NCBI RefSeq assembly: GCF_000336635.1
Contig: NZ_AOLY01000035.1
Span: forward strand, 1-64,000
Direction of reading: 5' to 3'
DNA: 64,000 bases
DNA from: Haloarcula japonica DSM 6131
Lineage (GTDB): Archaea > Halobacteriota > Halobacteria > Halobacteriales > Haloarculaceae
Within the stretch, counting starts at the first letter, position 1, and every line of letters begins with the position of its first letter. The position numbers were made by a program, and so were the translations under genes. The notes beneath the pieces were generated by a model. It worked only from the letters and a program-made list of their open reading frames with translations. It had not been told where the DNA came from and searched no databases. Shown here piece after piece: positions 42,801 through 50,925 of the stretch.

Positions 42801-42896
42801 ACGGTCGCAGCGTCCGGCCCGGGATTCACCGTCCAGCTAGTCGCACTTGTGCTGGCGCTAATCGCCGGTCTCGTCCGAGTCCGTCGACAAATGTAG
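39813..42896 (+). CDS. Large surface protein with CARDB repeats, polyglycine stalk and PGF-CTERM anchor
   Basis: A 1027-residue exported protein. A signal peptide (about 1-33, WLSAMTLLAVVAVSTTPMFG) precedes a tandem array of CARDB-like Ig domains. A unit of ~190 residues occurs twice with a 295-residue period (for example GLIDKRV and EVGGREVTVI in both). A further CARDB domain leads to a Gly-rich tract (about 653-686), a PGF-pre-PGF domain, one more CARDB-like domain (VSDASLMADWVRAGFNTS) and a C-terminal anchor (SGPGFTVQLVALVLALIAGL, RRQM) of the type cut by archaeosortase ArtA. Many N-glycosylation sequons (NGT, NVT) are present. Confidence 0.85.
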   Translation: MGKITGLWLSAMTLLAVVAVSTTPMFGPGVAAASNHETETIEGPDIEIQDAGLIDKRVDTGQMKTPEPELWVTFENSGDTAGDATITVEVGGREVTVIGPDEATVASDESKNVTTTYVLETSDGGYIENGEHEVTVNGEPAGTLVVGEPNITVTDHSWNTTTVSEGGAVELTVTAENTGTVSGQRDIFTSVDGTSAGGVSFNLQPDESGTEKYVHTFDETGEFEFGTAGETQTITVGEPPSFAVTERKLNRSTVNVGEAVEITATVTNTGDREGSFEVPFTVDGKTEVTREVTLDGGDSTTVSYIRSFDNSGNRSISINDVAAGTLTVEAETGGGAGPPDIKVRDTGLIDKRVNTAEMQTPQPEVWITFENTGGTAGTVPITVEVGGREVTVISSTEVTVESGERNVTSTYVLETDDGGYIDDGEHEVTVNGNSAGTLVVGKPNITVTDYSWNRTTVTEGGAVELTVTAENTGAVSGHRDIFTYVDDRSVDAVSFSLGPGESGTDTYVHTFEQTGTRQFSVGDASKTITVEGVNETEAATGENGTGTETATDAQSATFEVRDVKLSNQSVEAGESVDVTATVENVGTESGNYTAALTESNQTLKSKTIGPIAGGETVTVSFSISFDNEGIRSLAIGNAAAETLAVEAESSSDGGGGGNGGGGDGGGGGGGGGGGGGGGGGGGGGGFDFDDNSDEADNGGGAEAPAISQSQIDNGVTVRVTADAANSTVSQSLNRSGPSETAPAFTLSALSLNVTNESDGFNATMLGPHATPNDMTEVQEDGVRGYVTVTSGANASDISRATYTLRLNESALPTNGSMDGVRVFQYHNGSWGQLPSTANATNMSIQASSSNLSTIAVVSPVANASTPTTTASPSNTNVSTPMPAELTVSDASLMADWVRAGFNTSARATVENPTDETVEQTLTVTVDGDPVTYRTVRLNAGEQTTVTMEFEAVDGEVAVNGVSAGDLRVGSDTAQSTGGSGTDGTGESGGGAEPAAETVAASGPGFTVQLVALVLALIAGLVRVRRQM
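39942..41403 (+). repeat. Internal duplication of about 580 bases in the surface-protein gene
   Basis: Segments 39942-40521 and 40827-41403 encode closely similar domains, offset by 885 bases (an exact codon multiple), separated by one further CARDB unit. Confidence 0.8.
41802..41846 (+). repeat. 15-base polyglycine minisatellite
   Basis: GGAGGCGGTGGTGGT is repeated three times exactly, then continues as a degenerate fourth copy to about 41867. All codons read glycine. Confidence 0.9.
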
Positions 42897-42975
42897 GGCT
42901 CCAGTGGACGGAGACTTTCCGTCTCTCCTGTTTCAGCGTTGGAAGGGCGACCTTACCGACGTTTTGGTTGCTGCG

Positions 42976-42990
42976 TAACTAATCGTTTAC
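42976..42990 (+). promoter_or_regulatory. Promoter core of the Thr-Glu-rich surface protein
   Basis: TAACTAATCGTTTAC lies 16-30 bases before the ATG at 43006. It shares TAACTAAT with the promoter at 39781. Confidence 0.45.
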
Positions 42991-43005
42991 TCACGTACAC
43001 CCTGT

Positions 43006-44262
43006 ATGAGCGAGGCCAGAACACTCTGTACTGTTGTCGCTGTCGTTTTTGCCATCGCTGTCTTCGCGTCCGTCTTCGCCGTCGGCAGCGTGGTCGCTTC
43101 CGACGCCAGTCCACAGCGCGACTCAGACGCCACAGCAAGCACACCCGGAACCACGGTTCCATCTGTTCTCGAACGCCACACAGGGATACTACTCGGGCAG
43201 GTCAACGAGACCGACACACAGGATGACGGTGAGCAGACCGAAGAAGAAACGGAGGAGACAGAAGAACCGACCGAGACTGAAGAATCCACAGAAACGGAGG
43301 AGACAGAAGAAGCGACTGAGACAGAGGAACCCACAGAAACTGAAGAGACAGAGGGACCGACCGAGACGGAAGAACCCACAGAAACCGAAGAGACGGAAGA
43401 ACCGACCGAGACCGAAGAGCCCACAGAAACTGAGGAGACAGAAGAACCGACTGAAACGGAAGAACCCACAGAAACTGAAGAGACAGAAGAACCGACTGAA
43501 ACGGAAGAACCCACAGAAACTGAAGAGACAGAAGAACCGACCGAAACTGAAGAACCAACCGAGAACGGAACCCAGGAGGAAACCGATGCAGATGACGGCG
43601 CTGACCGAAACGATTCAGACAATTCAGACGACCCAGACGACGACTCCGATGACTCGGACGATTCAGGCGACGACTCCGATAGCTCGAATGGGTCGGACGA
43701 CGAGGAGAACACGACTACCCGGAACGAAACCGCGGGCGGCGGTGCGCCTGCTGACAACACGACAGGTAGCGAGAACGGAACCATCGGGTTCGGGACGGAA
43801 ACTGAAACGGGCACCGACGGGGCACCCACCCCCGGCGGCCAGGGCAGCGCCGATGTCCGGATTTCGGACGCGTCCCTGTCGGCTGACTGGGTCCGGGCCG
43901 GGTTCAATACGACCGTGCGAACGACAGTAACGAACACCCGTTCGCGGCCGGTCAACGAGACGCTGAGTGTGACGGTCGACGGCGAACCCGTAGCAACGGA
44001 TCGGGTGGCGCTTGACCCAGGAGAAGAGACGGTCGTCGAGACCGAGTTCGAGGCAGTCAACGGAACGGTACGGGTCAACGGTGAGACGGCGGGCTCGCTC
44101 AGAGTCGAAAACCAATCCGTTCCGGTCACTGACGGCGACGAACAGGCGACGACTGCGGCACAGGGACCTGGGTTCTCACTCCGTCAAGTGGGTGTCGGTG
44201 TTGCGATACTCGCCGTCATCTACTGGACGCGCCGGGGCTTTCGACGCCAGCGGGACCGCTGA
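43006..44262 (+). CDS. Thr/Glu-repeat surface protein with CARDB domain and PGF-CTERM anchor
   Basis: A 418-residue exported protein. After a signal peptide (about 8-32), a stalk of Thr-Glu-Pro repeats (15-residue unit EPTETEETEEPTETE, six copies) and an Asp/Ser-rich stretch lead to one CARDB-like domain (about 285-370). It ends with a C-terminal anchor (QGPGFSLRQVGVGVAILAVI, then basic residues). The CARDB domain and anchor are paralogous to the end of the preceding 1027-residue protein (both contain SDASL-ADWVRAGFNT). The stalk is probably O-glycosylated at Thr and extends the domain from the S-layer. The genes are 109 bases apart. Confidence 0.82.
   Translation: MSEARTLCTVVAVVFAIAVFASVFAVGSVVASDASPQRDSDATASTPGTTVPSVLERHTGILLGQVNETDTQDDGEQTEEETEETEEPTETEESTETEETEEATETEEPTETEETEGPTETEEPTETEETEEPTETEEPTETEETEEPTETEEPTETEETEEPTETEEPTETEETEEPTETEEPTENGTQEETDADDGADRNDSDNSDDPDDDSDDSDDSGDDSDSSNGSDDEENTTTRNETAGGGAPADNTTGSENGTIGFGTETETGTDGAPTPGGQGSADVRISDASLSADWVRAGFNTTVRTTVTNTRSRPVNETLSVTVDGEPVATDRVALDPGEETVVETEFEAVNGTVRVNGETAGSLRVENQSVPVTDGDEQATTAAQGPGFSLRQVGVGVAILAVIYWTRRGFRRQRDR
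43282..43551 (+). repeat. Six 45-base tandem repeats encoding the Thr-Glu stalk
   Basis: Units begin at 43282, 43327, 43372, 43417, 43462 and 43507. The last three are nearly identical, suggesting recent copy-number change. Confidence 0.9.
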
Positions 44263-44303
44263 ATGGACCACGGGCGGGCGGTCCGAACTGGTTGTGTGGT
44301 GGA

Positions 44304-44310
44304 TTTTTAC
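44304..44310 (+). promoter_or_regulatory. TATA box of the FAD enzyme gene
   Basis: TTTTTAC is centred 26 bases before the ATG at 44333. Confidence 0.5.
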
Positions 44311-44332
44311 TCGTACCGTCCGACTGGCAAGT

Positions 44333-45367
44333 ATGTCTCGTAACCTCGCAGTCGTCGGTGCCGGTGGTGCCGGTGCGGCGGCAGCGTATGCGCTCCGCGA
44401 CACGGACGTCGACGTAACAGTGTTCGAGAAGAGTCGCGGCGTCTGCGGGCGCGCCGCGACCCGTCGGCACGGCGACTGCACGTACGAGTACGGCGCGAAC
44501 TATCTCAAGGCCGACGACGACCGGGTGACCGAACTGGTCACGGAGACGCTGCCGACCGAGGGGCTCGTGGACATCGACGACCCGATCTACGCCTTCGACG
44601 CGACCGGTGAGATCGACCCCGGCCGGAACGCGGACGAACACAAATGGACGTACGAAACGGGCATTACACAGCTCGCGAAGCGGCTGTTCGCCGAGACAGA
44701 CGCCGAGGTAGAGAACGGCGTGCGGGTCGAGCGTCTGGAGCGACAGCAGGACGGGTGGCTGCTTCAGGACGACAACGGCGCAGACCTCGGGCATTTCGAC
44801 GCCGCCCTGCTGACACCGCCGGCTCCGCAGACGGCTGACCTGCTGGGGCAGTCGCGGTGGGATCACGACGACTGTCGCGAGCTCCGGCAGGAAATCGCCG
44901 CCGTCCCGTATCGGACCGTTATCGCCGGCGTGTTGCACTACCCCTTCGAACTCGACGTGCCGTGGTACGCCGCGGTCAACAGCGACAAGGACCACGATAT
45001 CGGCTGGATCGGCCGCGAAGAGTGTAAAGACGGCCACGTTCCCGACGGCGAGTCCCTGTTGCTGGTCCAGATGAACGAGCCGTGGTCGATTGCGAACTAC
45101 GACGAACACCCCGACACGCTTATCGACGACATCGCAACGCGGACGGCGCGACTGTTGGACGACGACCGGCTGGCCGACCCCGACTGGACCGACCACCAGC
45201 ACTGGCGCTACTCTCAGCCCGAGGGCGAGGTCGACCACGACCTGCTGTCGTGTGCGGCCGAGCACGACCTGCACTTCGCTGGCGACTGGGTGGCTGGCGA
45301 GGGGCGACTCCACGCGGCGCTACGGAACGGACTGGAGACGGGCGAGGCAATCGCCGACAGCAGGTAA
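44333..45367 (+). CDS. FAD-dependent amine-oxidase/renalase-like oxidoreductase
   Basis: A 344-residue flavoprotein. The N-terminal dinucleotide fold is clear (AVVGAGGAGAAAAYAL, about 6-21, then VTVFEKSRGVCGRAATRR), followed by YEYGANYLKA. The C-terminal FAD motif is HFAGDWVAGEGRLHAALRNG. The pattern fits renalase-like NAD(P)/FAD amine oxidoreductases of prokaryotes. The substrate is unknown. A TATA box exactly 26 bases upstream fixes the ATG at 44333. rqcH begins 36 bases after the stop. Confidence 0.87.
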   Translation: MSRNLAVVGAGGAGAAAAYALRDTDVDVTVFEKSRGVCGRAATRRHGDCTYEYGANYLKADDDRVTELVTETLPTEGLVDIDDPIYAFDATGEIDPGRNADEHKWTYETGITQLAKRLFAETDAEVENGVRVERLERQQDGWLLQDDNGADLGHFDAALLTPPAPQTADLLGQSRWDHDDCRELRQEIAAVPYRTVIAGVLHYPFELDVPWYAAVNSDKDHDIGWIGREECKDGHVPDGESLLLVQMNEPWSIANYDEHPDTLIDDIATRTARLLDDDRLADPDWTDHQHWRYSQPEGEVDHDLLSCAAEHDLHFAGDWVAGEGRLHAALRNGLETGEAIADSR

Positions 45368-45403
45368 CGGAACGCCTTTGGGTGCCCGCCGACAGCCACC
45401 GAC

Positions 45404-47557
45404 ATGGACCACAAGCGGGAACTGACGAGCGTCGACCTCGCCGCCCTAGAGGGTGAACTCGCCGGCTACGAGGGCGCGAAGCTCGACAAGGCGTACCTCT
45501 ACCCCGAGGACGACCTCGTCAGACTGAAGCTCCGGGACTTCGACCGCGGGCGCGTCGAGTTCCTCATCGAGGTCGGTGACGTCAAGCGCGCCCACGTTGC
45601 CGACCAGAGCCACGTCCCCGACGCGCCGGGTCGGCCGCCGGATTTCGCGATGATGCTCCGGAACCGGCTGTCGGGCGCTGACCTCGTCCGCGTCGAACAG
45701 TTCGAGTTCGACCGCATCATCGAACTGGAGTTCGACCGCGAGGACGCGTCGACGACCATCGTCGCAGAACTGTTCGGTGACGGCAACGTCGCCGTGCTGG
45801 ACGAATACGGCGAGGTCATCGACTGTCTGGAGACGGTGCGGCTCAAATCCCGGACCGTCGCACCGGGGACGCCCTACGAGTTCCCCTCGGCGCGGTTTAA
45901 TCCGATGACTGTCGACTACGACGGCTTCGTCGCCCGCATCAAGGAATCTGATGCCGACCTCGTGCGGACGCTAGCGACGCAACTGAACTTCGGCGGTCTC
46001 TACGGCGAGGAACTGTGTACCCGCGCCGGCATCGACTACAACGTTGCCGTCGATGACCTCGAGGAGTCCGATTTCGAGCGGCTGTACGAACTCATCGACG
46101 AGATGGGGACGCGCCTGCGTGAGGGGAACGTCGACCCGCGGGTGTACTACGAGACGCTCGACGATGATGACGGTGCAGACAGTGGAGAAGCCGATGATGG
46201 CCCAGACCGCCGACGGGTCGACGTGACTCCGATTCCGCTGTCGGAGTACGAGGAACTCTACAGCGAGTCCTTCACGGAGTTTAATTCCGCGCTGGACGAC
46301 TACTTCTTCAATTTCCAGCGGGAGGAGGAAGTCGAGGGCGGTGAGACACAGCGCCCGGACTTCGAGGCCGAGATCGAGAAACAGAAACGCATCATCCAGC
46401 AGCAGGAGCAGGCTATCGAGGACTTCGAAGCTGACGCCGAGGTCGAGCGGGAGAAGGCCGAACTGCTGTACGCGAATTACGACCTCGTCGACGACGTACT
46501 CTCGACGGTTCAGGCCGCTCGTGAGGACGACGTGTCCTGGGACGACATCGAGGCGAAGTTCGACGAGGGAGCCGACCGCGGCATCGCGGCCGCCGAGGCG
46601 GTCGTCTCGCTCGACGGGAGCGAGGGGACGGTGACCCTCGACATCGACGGGACGCGCGTCACAGTGGACGCATTCACCGGCGTCGAGAAGAACGCCGACG
46701 AACTGTACAAGGAGGCCAAACGCATCGAGGAGAAGAAAGAGGGCGCGCTCGCCGCCATCGAGAACACGCGCGAGGACCTCGAAGAAGTCAAGGAGCGACG
46801 TGACGAGTGGGAGGCCGACGACGGTGACGACGAGACCGACGAGGACCAGAGCGAGGACGAACCGACCGACTGGCTCTCGATGCAGTCCGTTCCGACCCGG
46901 TCGACCGAACACTGGTACGAGCAGTTCCGATGGTTCCACACGTCGGACGGCTTCCTCGTCATTGGCGGCCGCGACGCAGACGACAACGAGGAACTCGTCC
47001 AGAAGTATCTGGAAGGCGGTGACAAGTTCTTCCACGCGCAGGCTCATGGCGGTCCGGTCACGGTCCTCAAGGCTACCGGTCCCAGCGAACCGTCCAAAGA
47101 GGTGGAGTTCCCGCAGGCCTCGCTGGATCAGGCCGCCCAGTTCGCGGTTTCGTATTCCTCGGTCTGGAAGGACGGGAAGTTCGCCGGCGATGTGTACATG
47201 GTCGACCCCGATCAGGTGTCGAAGACGCCCGAAAGCGGCGAGTATCTGGAGAAAGGCGGCTTCGCCATCCGCGGTGACCGAACGTACTTCGAGTCCACGC
47301 CGGTCGGCGTCGCCGTCGGCATCACCTGCGACGACGAGACGCGGGTCATCGGTGGCCCACCCGCGGCTATCGAGGGACAGGCCGCGACCAGCATCACTGT
47401 CGAACCGGGACAGTTCGCGCAGAACGACATCGCCAAGCGCCTGTACCGGGAGTTCAGGTCCCGCTTCGCCGACGAGTCGTTCGTCCGCAAGGTCGCCAGT
47501 CCGGACCAGATACAGGAGTTCCTGCCGCCCGGCGGCAGCCGAATGTCTGAGGACTGA
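45404..47557 (+). CDS. rqcH: Ribosome rescue protein RqcH (NFACT/Tae2/NEMF family)
   Basis: A 717-residue NFACT protein that binds stalled large ribosomal subunits and recruits tRNA to add C-terminal tails to incomplete proteins. The NFACT-N domain starts KRELTSVDLAALEGELAGY. A coiled coil occupies about 320-345 (IEKQKRIIQQQEQAIEDFEA) and 420-460. The NFACT-R domain shows HWYEQFRWFHTSDGFLVIGG (about 503-522) and KFFHAQAHGGPV. The C-terminus ends near SRMSED without an extra domain. The pelA gene, also ribosome rescue, lies 2.2 kb downstream on the same strand. Confidence 0.93.
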   Translation: MDHKRELTSVDLAALEGELAGYEGAKLDKAYLYPEDDLVRLKLRDFDRGRVEFLIEVGDVKRAHVADQSHVPDAPGRPPDFAMMLRNRLSGADLVRVEQFEFDRIIELEFDREDASTTIVAELFGDGNVAVLDEYGEVIDCLETVRLKSRTVAPGTPYEFPSARFNPMTVDYDGFVARIKESDADLVRTLATQLNFGGLYGEELCTRAGIDYNVAVDDLEESDFERLYELIDEMGTRLREGNVDPRVYYETLDDDDGADSGEADDGPDRRRVDVTPIPLSEYEELYSESFTEFNSALDDYFFNFQREEEVEGGETQRPDFEAEIEKQKRIIQQQEQAIEDFEADAEVEREKAELLYANYDLVDDVLSTVQAAREDDVSWDDIEAKFDEGADRGIAAAEAVVSLDGSEGTVTLDIDGTRVTVDAFTGVEKNADELYKEAKRIEEKKEGALAAIENTREDLEEVKERRDEWEADDGDDETDEDQSEDEPTDWLSMQSVPTRSTEHWYEQFRWFHTSDGFLVIGGRDADDNEELVQKYLEGGDKFFHAQAHGGPVTVLKATGPSEPSKEVEFPQASLDQAAQFAVSYSSVWKDGKFAGDVYMVDPDQVSKTPESGEYLEKGGFAIRGDRTYFESTPVGVAVGITCDDETRVIGGPPAAIEGQAATSITVEPGQFAQNDIAKRLYREFRSRFADESFVRKVASPDQIQEFLPPGGSRMSED

Positions 47558-47602
47558 TCATGTCGGGTCAGAGGGAACACCGCACCGGAGGTGACCGACT
47601 GC

Positions 47603-48619
47603 ATGAGTGACCTCGGAAAGATCGACCGCGAGGTGTTTGATAGCGTCATCTACCCGGAACTCGGCGCGGACCGCGACGACGTGACGCTGGGGCCGACTCA
47701 CGGCATCGACTTCGGCGTCATCGACGTTGGCGGCGACGCCCTCGTCACAGCCACCGACCCGCTGTCGGTCCTCCCCGATTTAGGATTCGAGCGGGCCGGT
47801 CGGTTTGCACTCGACGTGGTACTGGCCGACGTGGCCGTCTCCGGTATCCCGCCATCGCACCTGTCGGTGACGTTCACCCTCCCGCCAGCGATGACCGACG
47901 ACGAACTGGCGGCGATGTGGCACGGCTTCGCTGGGCGGGCGGAGGAAGTGGGCGTGAGTATCGTCACCGGTCACACCGCTCGCTACGCCGGTGTCGACTA
48001 CTCCTGGGTCGGCGGCGCGACGGTGCTTGGCGTCGGCTCTCACGATGACATCGTCCGGCCGGACGGCGCGCGTCCGGGTGACAAACTGGTCGTCGGTACC
48101 GGCCCCGGGGCCGAAGTCACGGGGTTGTTCGCGAACCTTTTCCCGGAGCAGATCGGCCTGTCGCCCGAGTGTATCGCTACCGCACAGGAGCGACTGGCCG
48201 ACACCGCGCTCGGCGAGGATGCTATGGCCGCGGCAAACGCCGGCGGCGTGACGGCGATGCACGACGCCACAGAGGGCGGCATCACCGGCGCGCTCATCGA
48301 GATGGCCGATGGTGCGGGCGTCCGCTTTGACGTGGACAGCGACGCGATGCCGGTCGCCGATGGCGTCGAGAGTCTCTGTAACGCGCTCGATATCGACCCC
48401 TGGCACGTCAGCAGTTGCGGGACGCTTCTAGCCGCTGTTGACCCTGCGAGCGCTGATGACGTTGTCGACGCGCTCCGGGACCGCGGGACGCCGGCCGCCG
48501 TCGTCGGCGAGGTGACCGACGGCGAGGGCCTGTACGTCGACGGCGCTCGGCAGTCACACCCTGGCGCGGACCCCTCGTGGGAAGCGTTCGCGGAGTTACA
48601 GGCGGCTGCCGACACGTAG
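47603..48619 (+). CDS. AIR synthase/HypE-like ATP-binding protein
   Basis: A 338-residue protein of the PurM/HypE/SelD superfamily: DFGVIDVGGDALVTATDPLS (about 33-52), then LADVAVSGIPPSHL and HDATEGGITGALIEMADGAG (about 220-239), which are the ATP/phosphate-handling motifs. It most resembles the archaeal AIR-synthase-related group, not true PurM, and its reaction is unknown. The ATG at 47603 is chosen over an upstream in-frame GTG at 47591. It starts 46 bases after rqcH. Its TAG stop overlaps, by one base, a GTG that opens a DUF4013 fragment. Confidence 0.83.
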   Translation: MSDLGKIDREVFDSVIYPELGADRDDVTLGPTHGIDFGVIDVGGDALVTATDPLSVLPDLGFERAGRFALDVVLADVAVSGIPPSHLSVTFTLPPAMTDDELAAMWHGFAGRAEEVGVSIVTGHTARYAGVDYSWVGGATVLGVGSHDDIVRPDGARPGDKLVVGTGPGAEVTGLFANLFPEQIGLSPECIATAQERLADTALGEDAMAAANAGGVTAMHDATEGGITGALIEMADGAGVRFDVDSDAMPVADGVESLCNALDIDPWHVSSCGTLLAAVDPASADDVVDALRDRGTPAAVVGEVTDGEGLYVDGARQSHPGADPSWEAFAELQAAADT

Positions 48620-48801
48620 TGACACTGCTCGCCGGTGTCGTCATCGGTGTCCTGAACGCCGTCGTCATCGGCGCAGTGCTGGTCCCCTTCGTGACGTTCT
48701 ACGCGAACGTGGCAGGGACCTACGCGGTCGGGACCGCGGTCCGGAATATGCCCGTCGTCGAGACCGGTGACGAAACGCCTGACGCCCAGCCTGCAGCCTG
48801 A
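48619..48801 (+). pseudogene. Truncated DUF4013 gene (C-terminal remnant)
   Basis: A 60-codon frame from the GTG at 48619 matches only the C-terminal part of the intact DUF4013 gene that follows: IGAVLVPFVTFYANVAGTYA against VGAVLIPFLSFYGNVAGAYA, then GTAVR in both. The rest of the family domain is missing. A tandem duplicate that lost its 5' part is the simplest explanation. The GTG could still be translated by coupling to the upstream stop, giving a short membrane peptide. Confidence 0.75.
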
Positions 48802-48927
48802 GTCAGTCCTTCGGTTCGACGTTTTTCCATACCACTGGAGCGCCCGGGTTTATGCCATTGGTTCGACAACACTGATCCGTAACTGGGGTTCCGGGACCGT
48901 CCGGATCCACATCGTTACGGAGTCTCC

Positions 48928-49647
48928 ATGTTAGAAGACGCACTCCGATACCCCTGGACCGGCGAGCAGAAAGTCGAGACTATCCTTATCGGTGGCGTGT
49001 TGACCCTGCTGGGCGTATTTTTTATTCCGGCGTTGTTCATGTACGGGTATCTCGTCCGTGTCATCCGAGCAGTGAGTGCTGGCGACGACGAAGTGCCGCC
49101 GGTGTTTGACGACTGGGGCGACCTGTTCATTGAGGGCGTGGTCGCGTTTTTGATTTCGCTGGTGTACTCACTCGTCCCGCTGGTAGTCATCGGCCTCGCA
49201 ATTGCCTCGTTCGTTCTGCCTGCCTCCGTGGTCACGACAACCGGTGGTGAGCCAGCGCCGGGGCTTTCCATCATCGGCCTCCTCCTCGCGCTCGTCGTCG
49301 TCACTGTCACCGTTGTGGGCTCGCTCGGGGCGGTGTATCTCCTCCCCGCGGCCGTGGCTGCGTACGCAGTTACCGGACGTGTCGGAGCGGCGTTCTCGCC
49401 TGGTACGCTACGCGCGATTGGCGGGTCACAGACGTATGCCGTCGCGTGGCTGGTGGCCGTCGCTATCGCTATCGGTGCGCAGGTGGTCGGCGGGCTTGCC
49501 TCCGTCACCGTTGTCGGCGCGGTCCTGATACCGTTCCTTTCGTTTTACGGCAACGTCGCCGGTGCATACGCCATTGGAACCGCCGTCAGAGAGGTGCCAG
49601 CCCTCGCAAGCGAGTCCGGGACGCCAACCGCAGGCTCTGTCGCCTGA
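48928..49647 (+). CDS. DUF4013 family membrane protein
   Basis: A 239-residue membrane protein of the DUF4013 family. The N-terminal amphipathic part ALRYPWTGEQKVETILIGGV is diagnostic, followed by five or six hydrophobic segments and the conserved FDDWGDLFIEGVVAFLI (about 60-76) and FYGNVAGAYAIGTAVRE near the C-terminus. No activity is known. It follows the truncated copy and precedes pelA, all on the plus strand. Confidence 0.88.
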   Translation: MLEDALRYPWTGEQKVETILIGGVLTLLGVFFIPALFMYGYLVRVIRAVSAGDDEVPPVFDDWGDLFIEGVVAFLISLVYSLVPLVVIGLAIASFVLPASVVTTTGGEPAPGLSIIGLLLALVVVTVTVVGSLGAVYLLPAAVAAYAVTGRVGAAFSPGTLRAIGGSQTYAVAWLVAVAIAIGAQVVGGLASVTVVGAVLIPFLSFYGNVAGAYAIGTAVREVPALASESGTPTAGSVA

Positions 49648-49738
49648 GTGGCTCGGTACACCCGGTCGGAACCAGCTGCTTGCCATAGCGGCGGGTCGAA
49701 TGGCAGAACACTTGTGTCCATGAAGCGGACGCTTCAGT

Positions 49739-50806
49739 ATGCAGATACAGAGTCAGGAGACCACCGCGGAAGGGGCGGAACGCATCGAGGTGGTCCCCGA
49801 GACGCTTGACGACCTCTGGCATCTCTCGTACGTTATCGAGCCGGGGGACCTCGTCTCCGGCGACACGACGCGGCGCATCCAGCGCAACGACGACAATCTC
49901 CGGGACAAGGGCGGCGAGCGCGAGCCGATGTGGATTCAGATCGAGGTCACCGACGTGGAGTTCGCGAAGTTCGCCAACCGCCTCCGCGTCGGCGGGGAAA
50001 TCGTCGACTGCTCCCGCGAGGACCAGTTGGGCTTTCACCACACGCTCAATGTCGAGGAACACACCGAACTCACCGTCGAGAAGCACCTCAAGCCCGATCA
50101 GGCCGACCGGCTGGAGGAGGCCGTCGAAGCGACGGAGAACCCTGACGTGGCGATTGCGACCGTGGAGGAAGGGGAGGCGCACGTCCACACCGTCGCCCAG
50201 TACGGCACCGAGGAGCGGGCGACGATCACCTCAACGACTGGGAAGGGGGAGTACGCCCGCCCGCGAAAGGAACTGTTCGACGAACTGGCGTCGGTCCTCA
50301 AACGCCAGGACGTGGACGCCTACATCCTCGCCGGTCCCGGCTTCACCAAACAGGACGCGCTGGATCACTTTCAGGACGAGATCCCCGATGTGGCCGAACA
50401 GATTACCGTCGTAGACACGTCCGCTGTCGGCGACCGCGGCGTTCACGAAGTGCTCAAACGCGGTGCTGTCGAGGACGTCCAACAGCAGACCCGTATCGCC
50501 GAGGAGGCGGACTACATCGACGAGCTGATGGAGCGTATCGGTTCAGGTTCGGAGGTGGCCTACGGCCCGGAGGAAGTCGCAAAAGCGGCCGACTACGGCG
50601 CTATCGAGACGCTACTCGTACTCGATGAGCGACTCCGACTGGAGCGAGCCGGCGAGGGCGACTGGGATATCGACGTCGACCAGATAATCGAAACGACAGA
50701 GCAGAAAGGCGGGGATGTGACTGTCTTCTCCGCGGAGTTCGCGCCCGGACAGCAACTCTCGAATCTCGGGGGCATCGCCGCGCTGCTGCGCTACCGACTC
50801 GATTGA
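49739..50806 (+). CDS. pelA: mRNA surveillance protein pelota
   Basis: A 355-residue archaeal pelota, which recognises ribosomes stalled at mRNA ends with a GTPase partner and splits them with ABCE1. The N-terminal domain shows [20 protein letters not shown] with GDTTRRIQR. Domain 2 has [20 protein letters not shown], and the C-terminal domain includes [20 protein letters not shown] and [12 protein letters not shown]. Its neighbour rqcH acts after splitting, so the locus groups consecutive rescue steps. Confidence 0.96.
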   Translation: MQIQSQETTAEGAERIEVVPETLDDLWHLSYVIEPGDLVSGDTTRRIQRNDDNLRDKGGEREPMWIQIEVTDVEFAKFANRLRVGGEIVDCSREDQLGFHHTLNVEEHTELTVEKHLKPDQADRLEEAVEATENPDVAIATVEEGEAHVHTVAQYGTEERATITSTTGKGEYARPRKELFDELASVLKRQDVDAYILAGPGFTKQDALDHFQDEIPDVAEQITVVDTSAVGDRGVHEVLKRGAVEDVQQQTRIAEEADYIDELMERIGSGSEVAYGPEEVAKAADYGAIETLLVLDERLRLERAGEGDWDIDVDQIIETTEQKGGDVTVFSAEFAPGQQLSNLGGIAALLRYRLD

Positions 50807-50925
50807 GGCTGCATACCCACAATACATGTCTATCATCTCTCACTCTGTCGGTGAGTCCCCCGAAACCGTTTTTTGCCGCGCTCTCCATTGATACGTAGTT
50901 CCAATGTCTGCGAGGAGTCGGTGAT

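Noticed and set aside
43282..43551. CRISPR-like regular repeats
   Set aside because: The units are contiguous in-frame codons without unique spacers, so this is a protein repeat.
43034..43930. Lys/Arg-rich plus-strand frame overlapping the Thr-Glu protein
   Set aside because: Frame-shifted reading of the same repeats, with strongly basic composition incompatible with a haloarchaeal protein.
42987..44129. Long minus-strand Ser/Val repeat frame
   Set aside because: Antisense shadow of the Thr-Glu repeats; no start or promoter.
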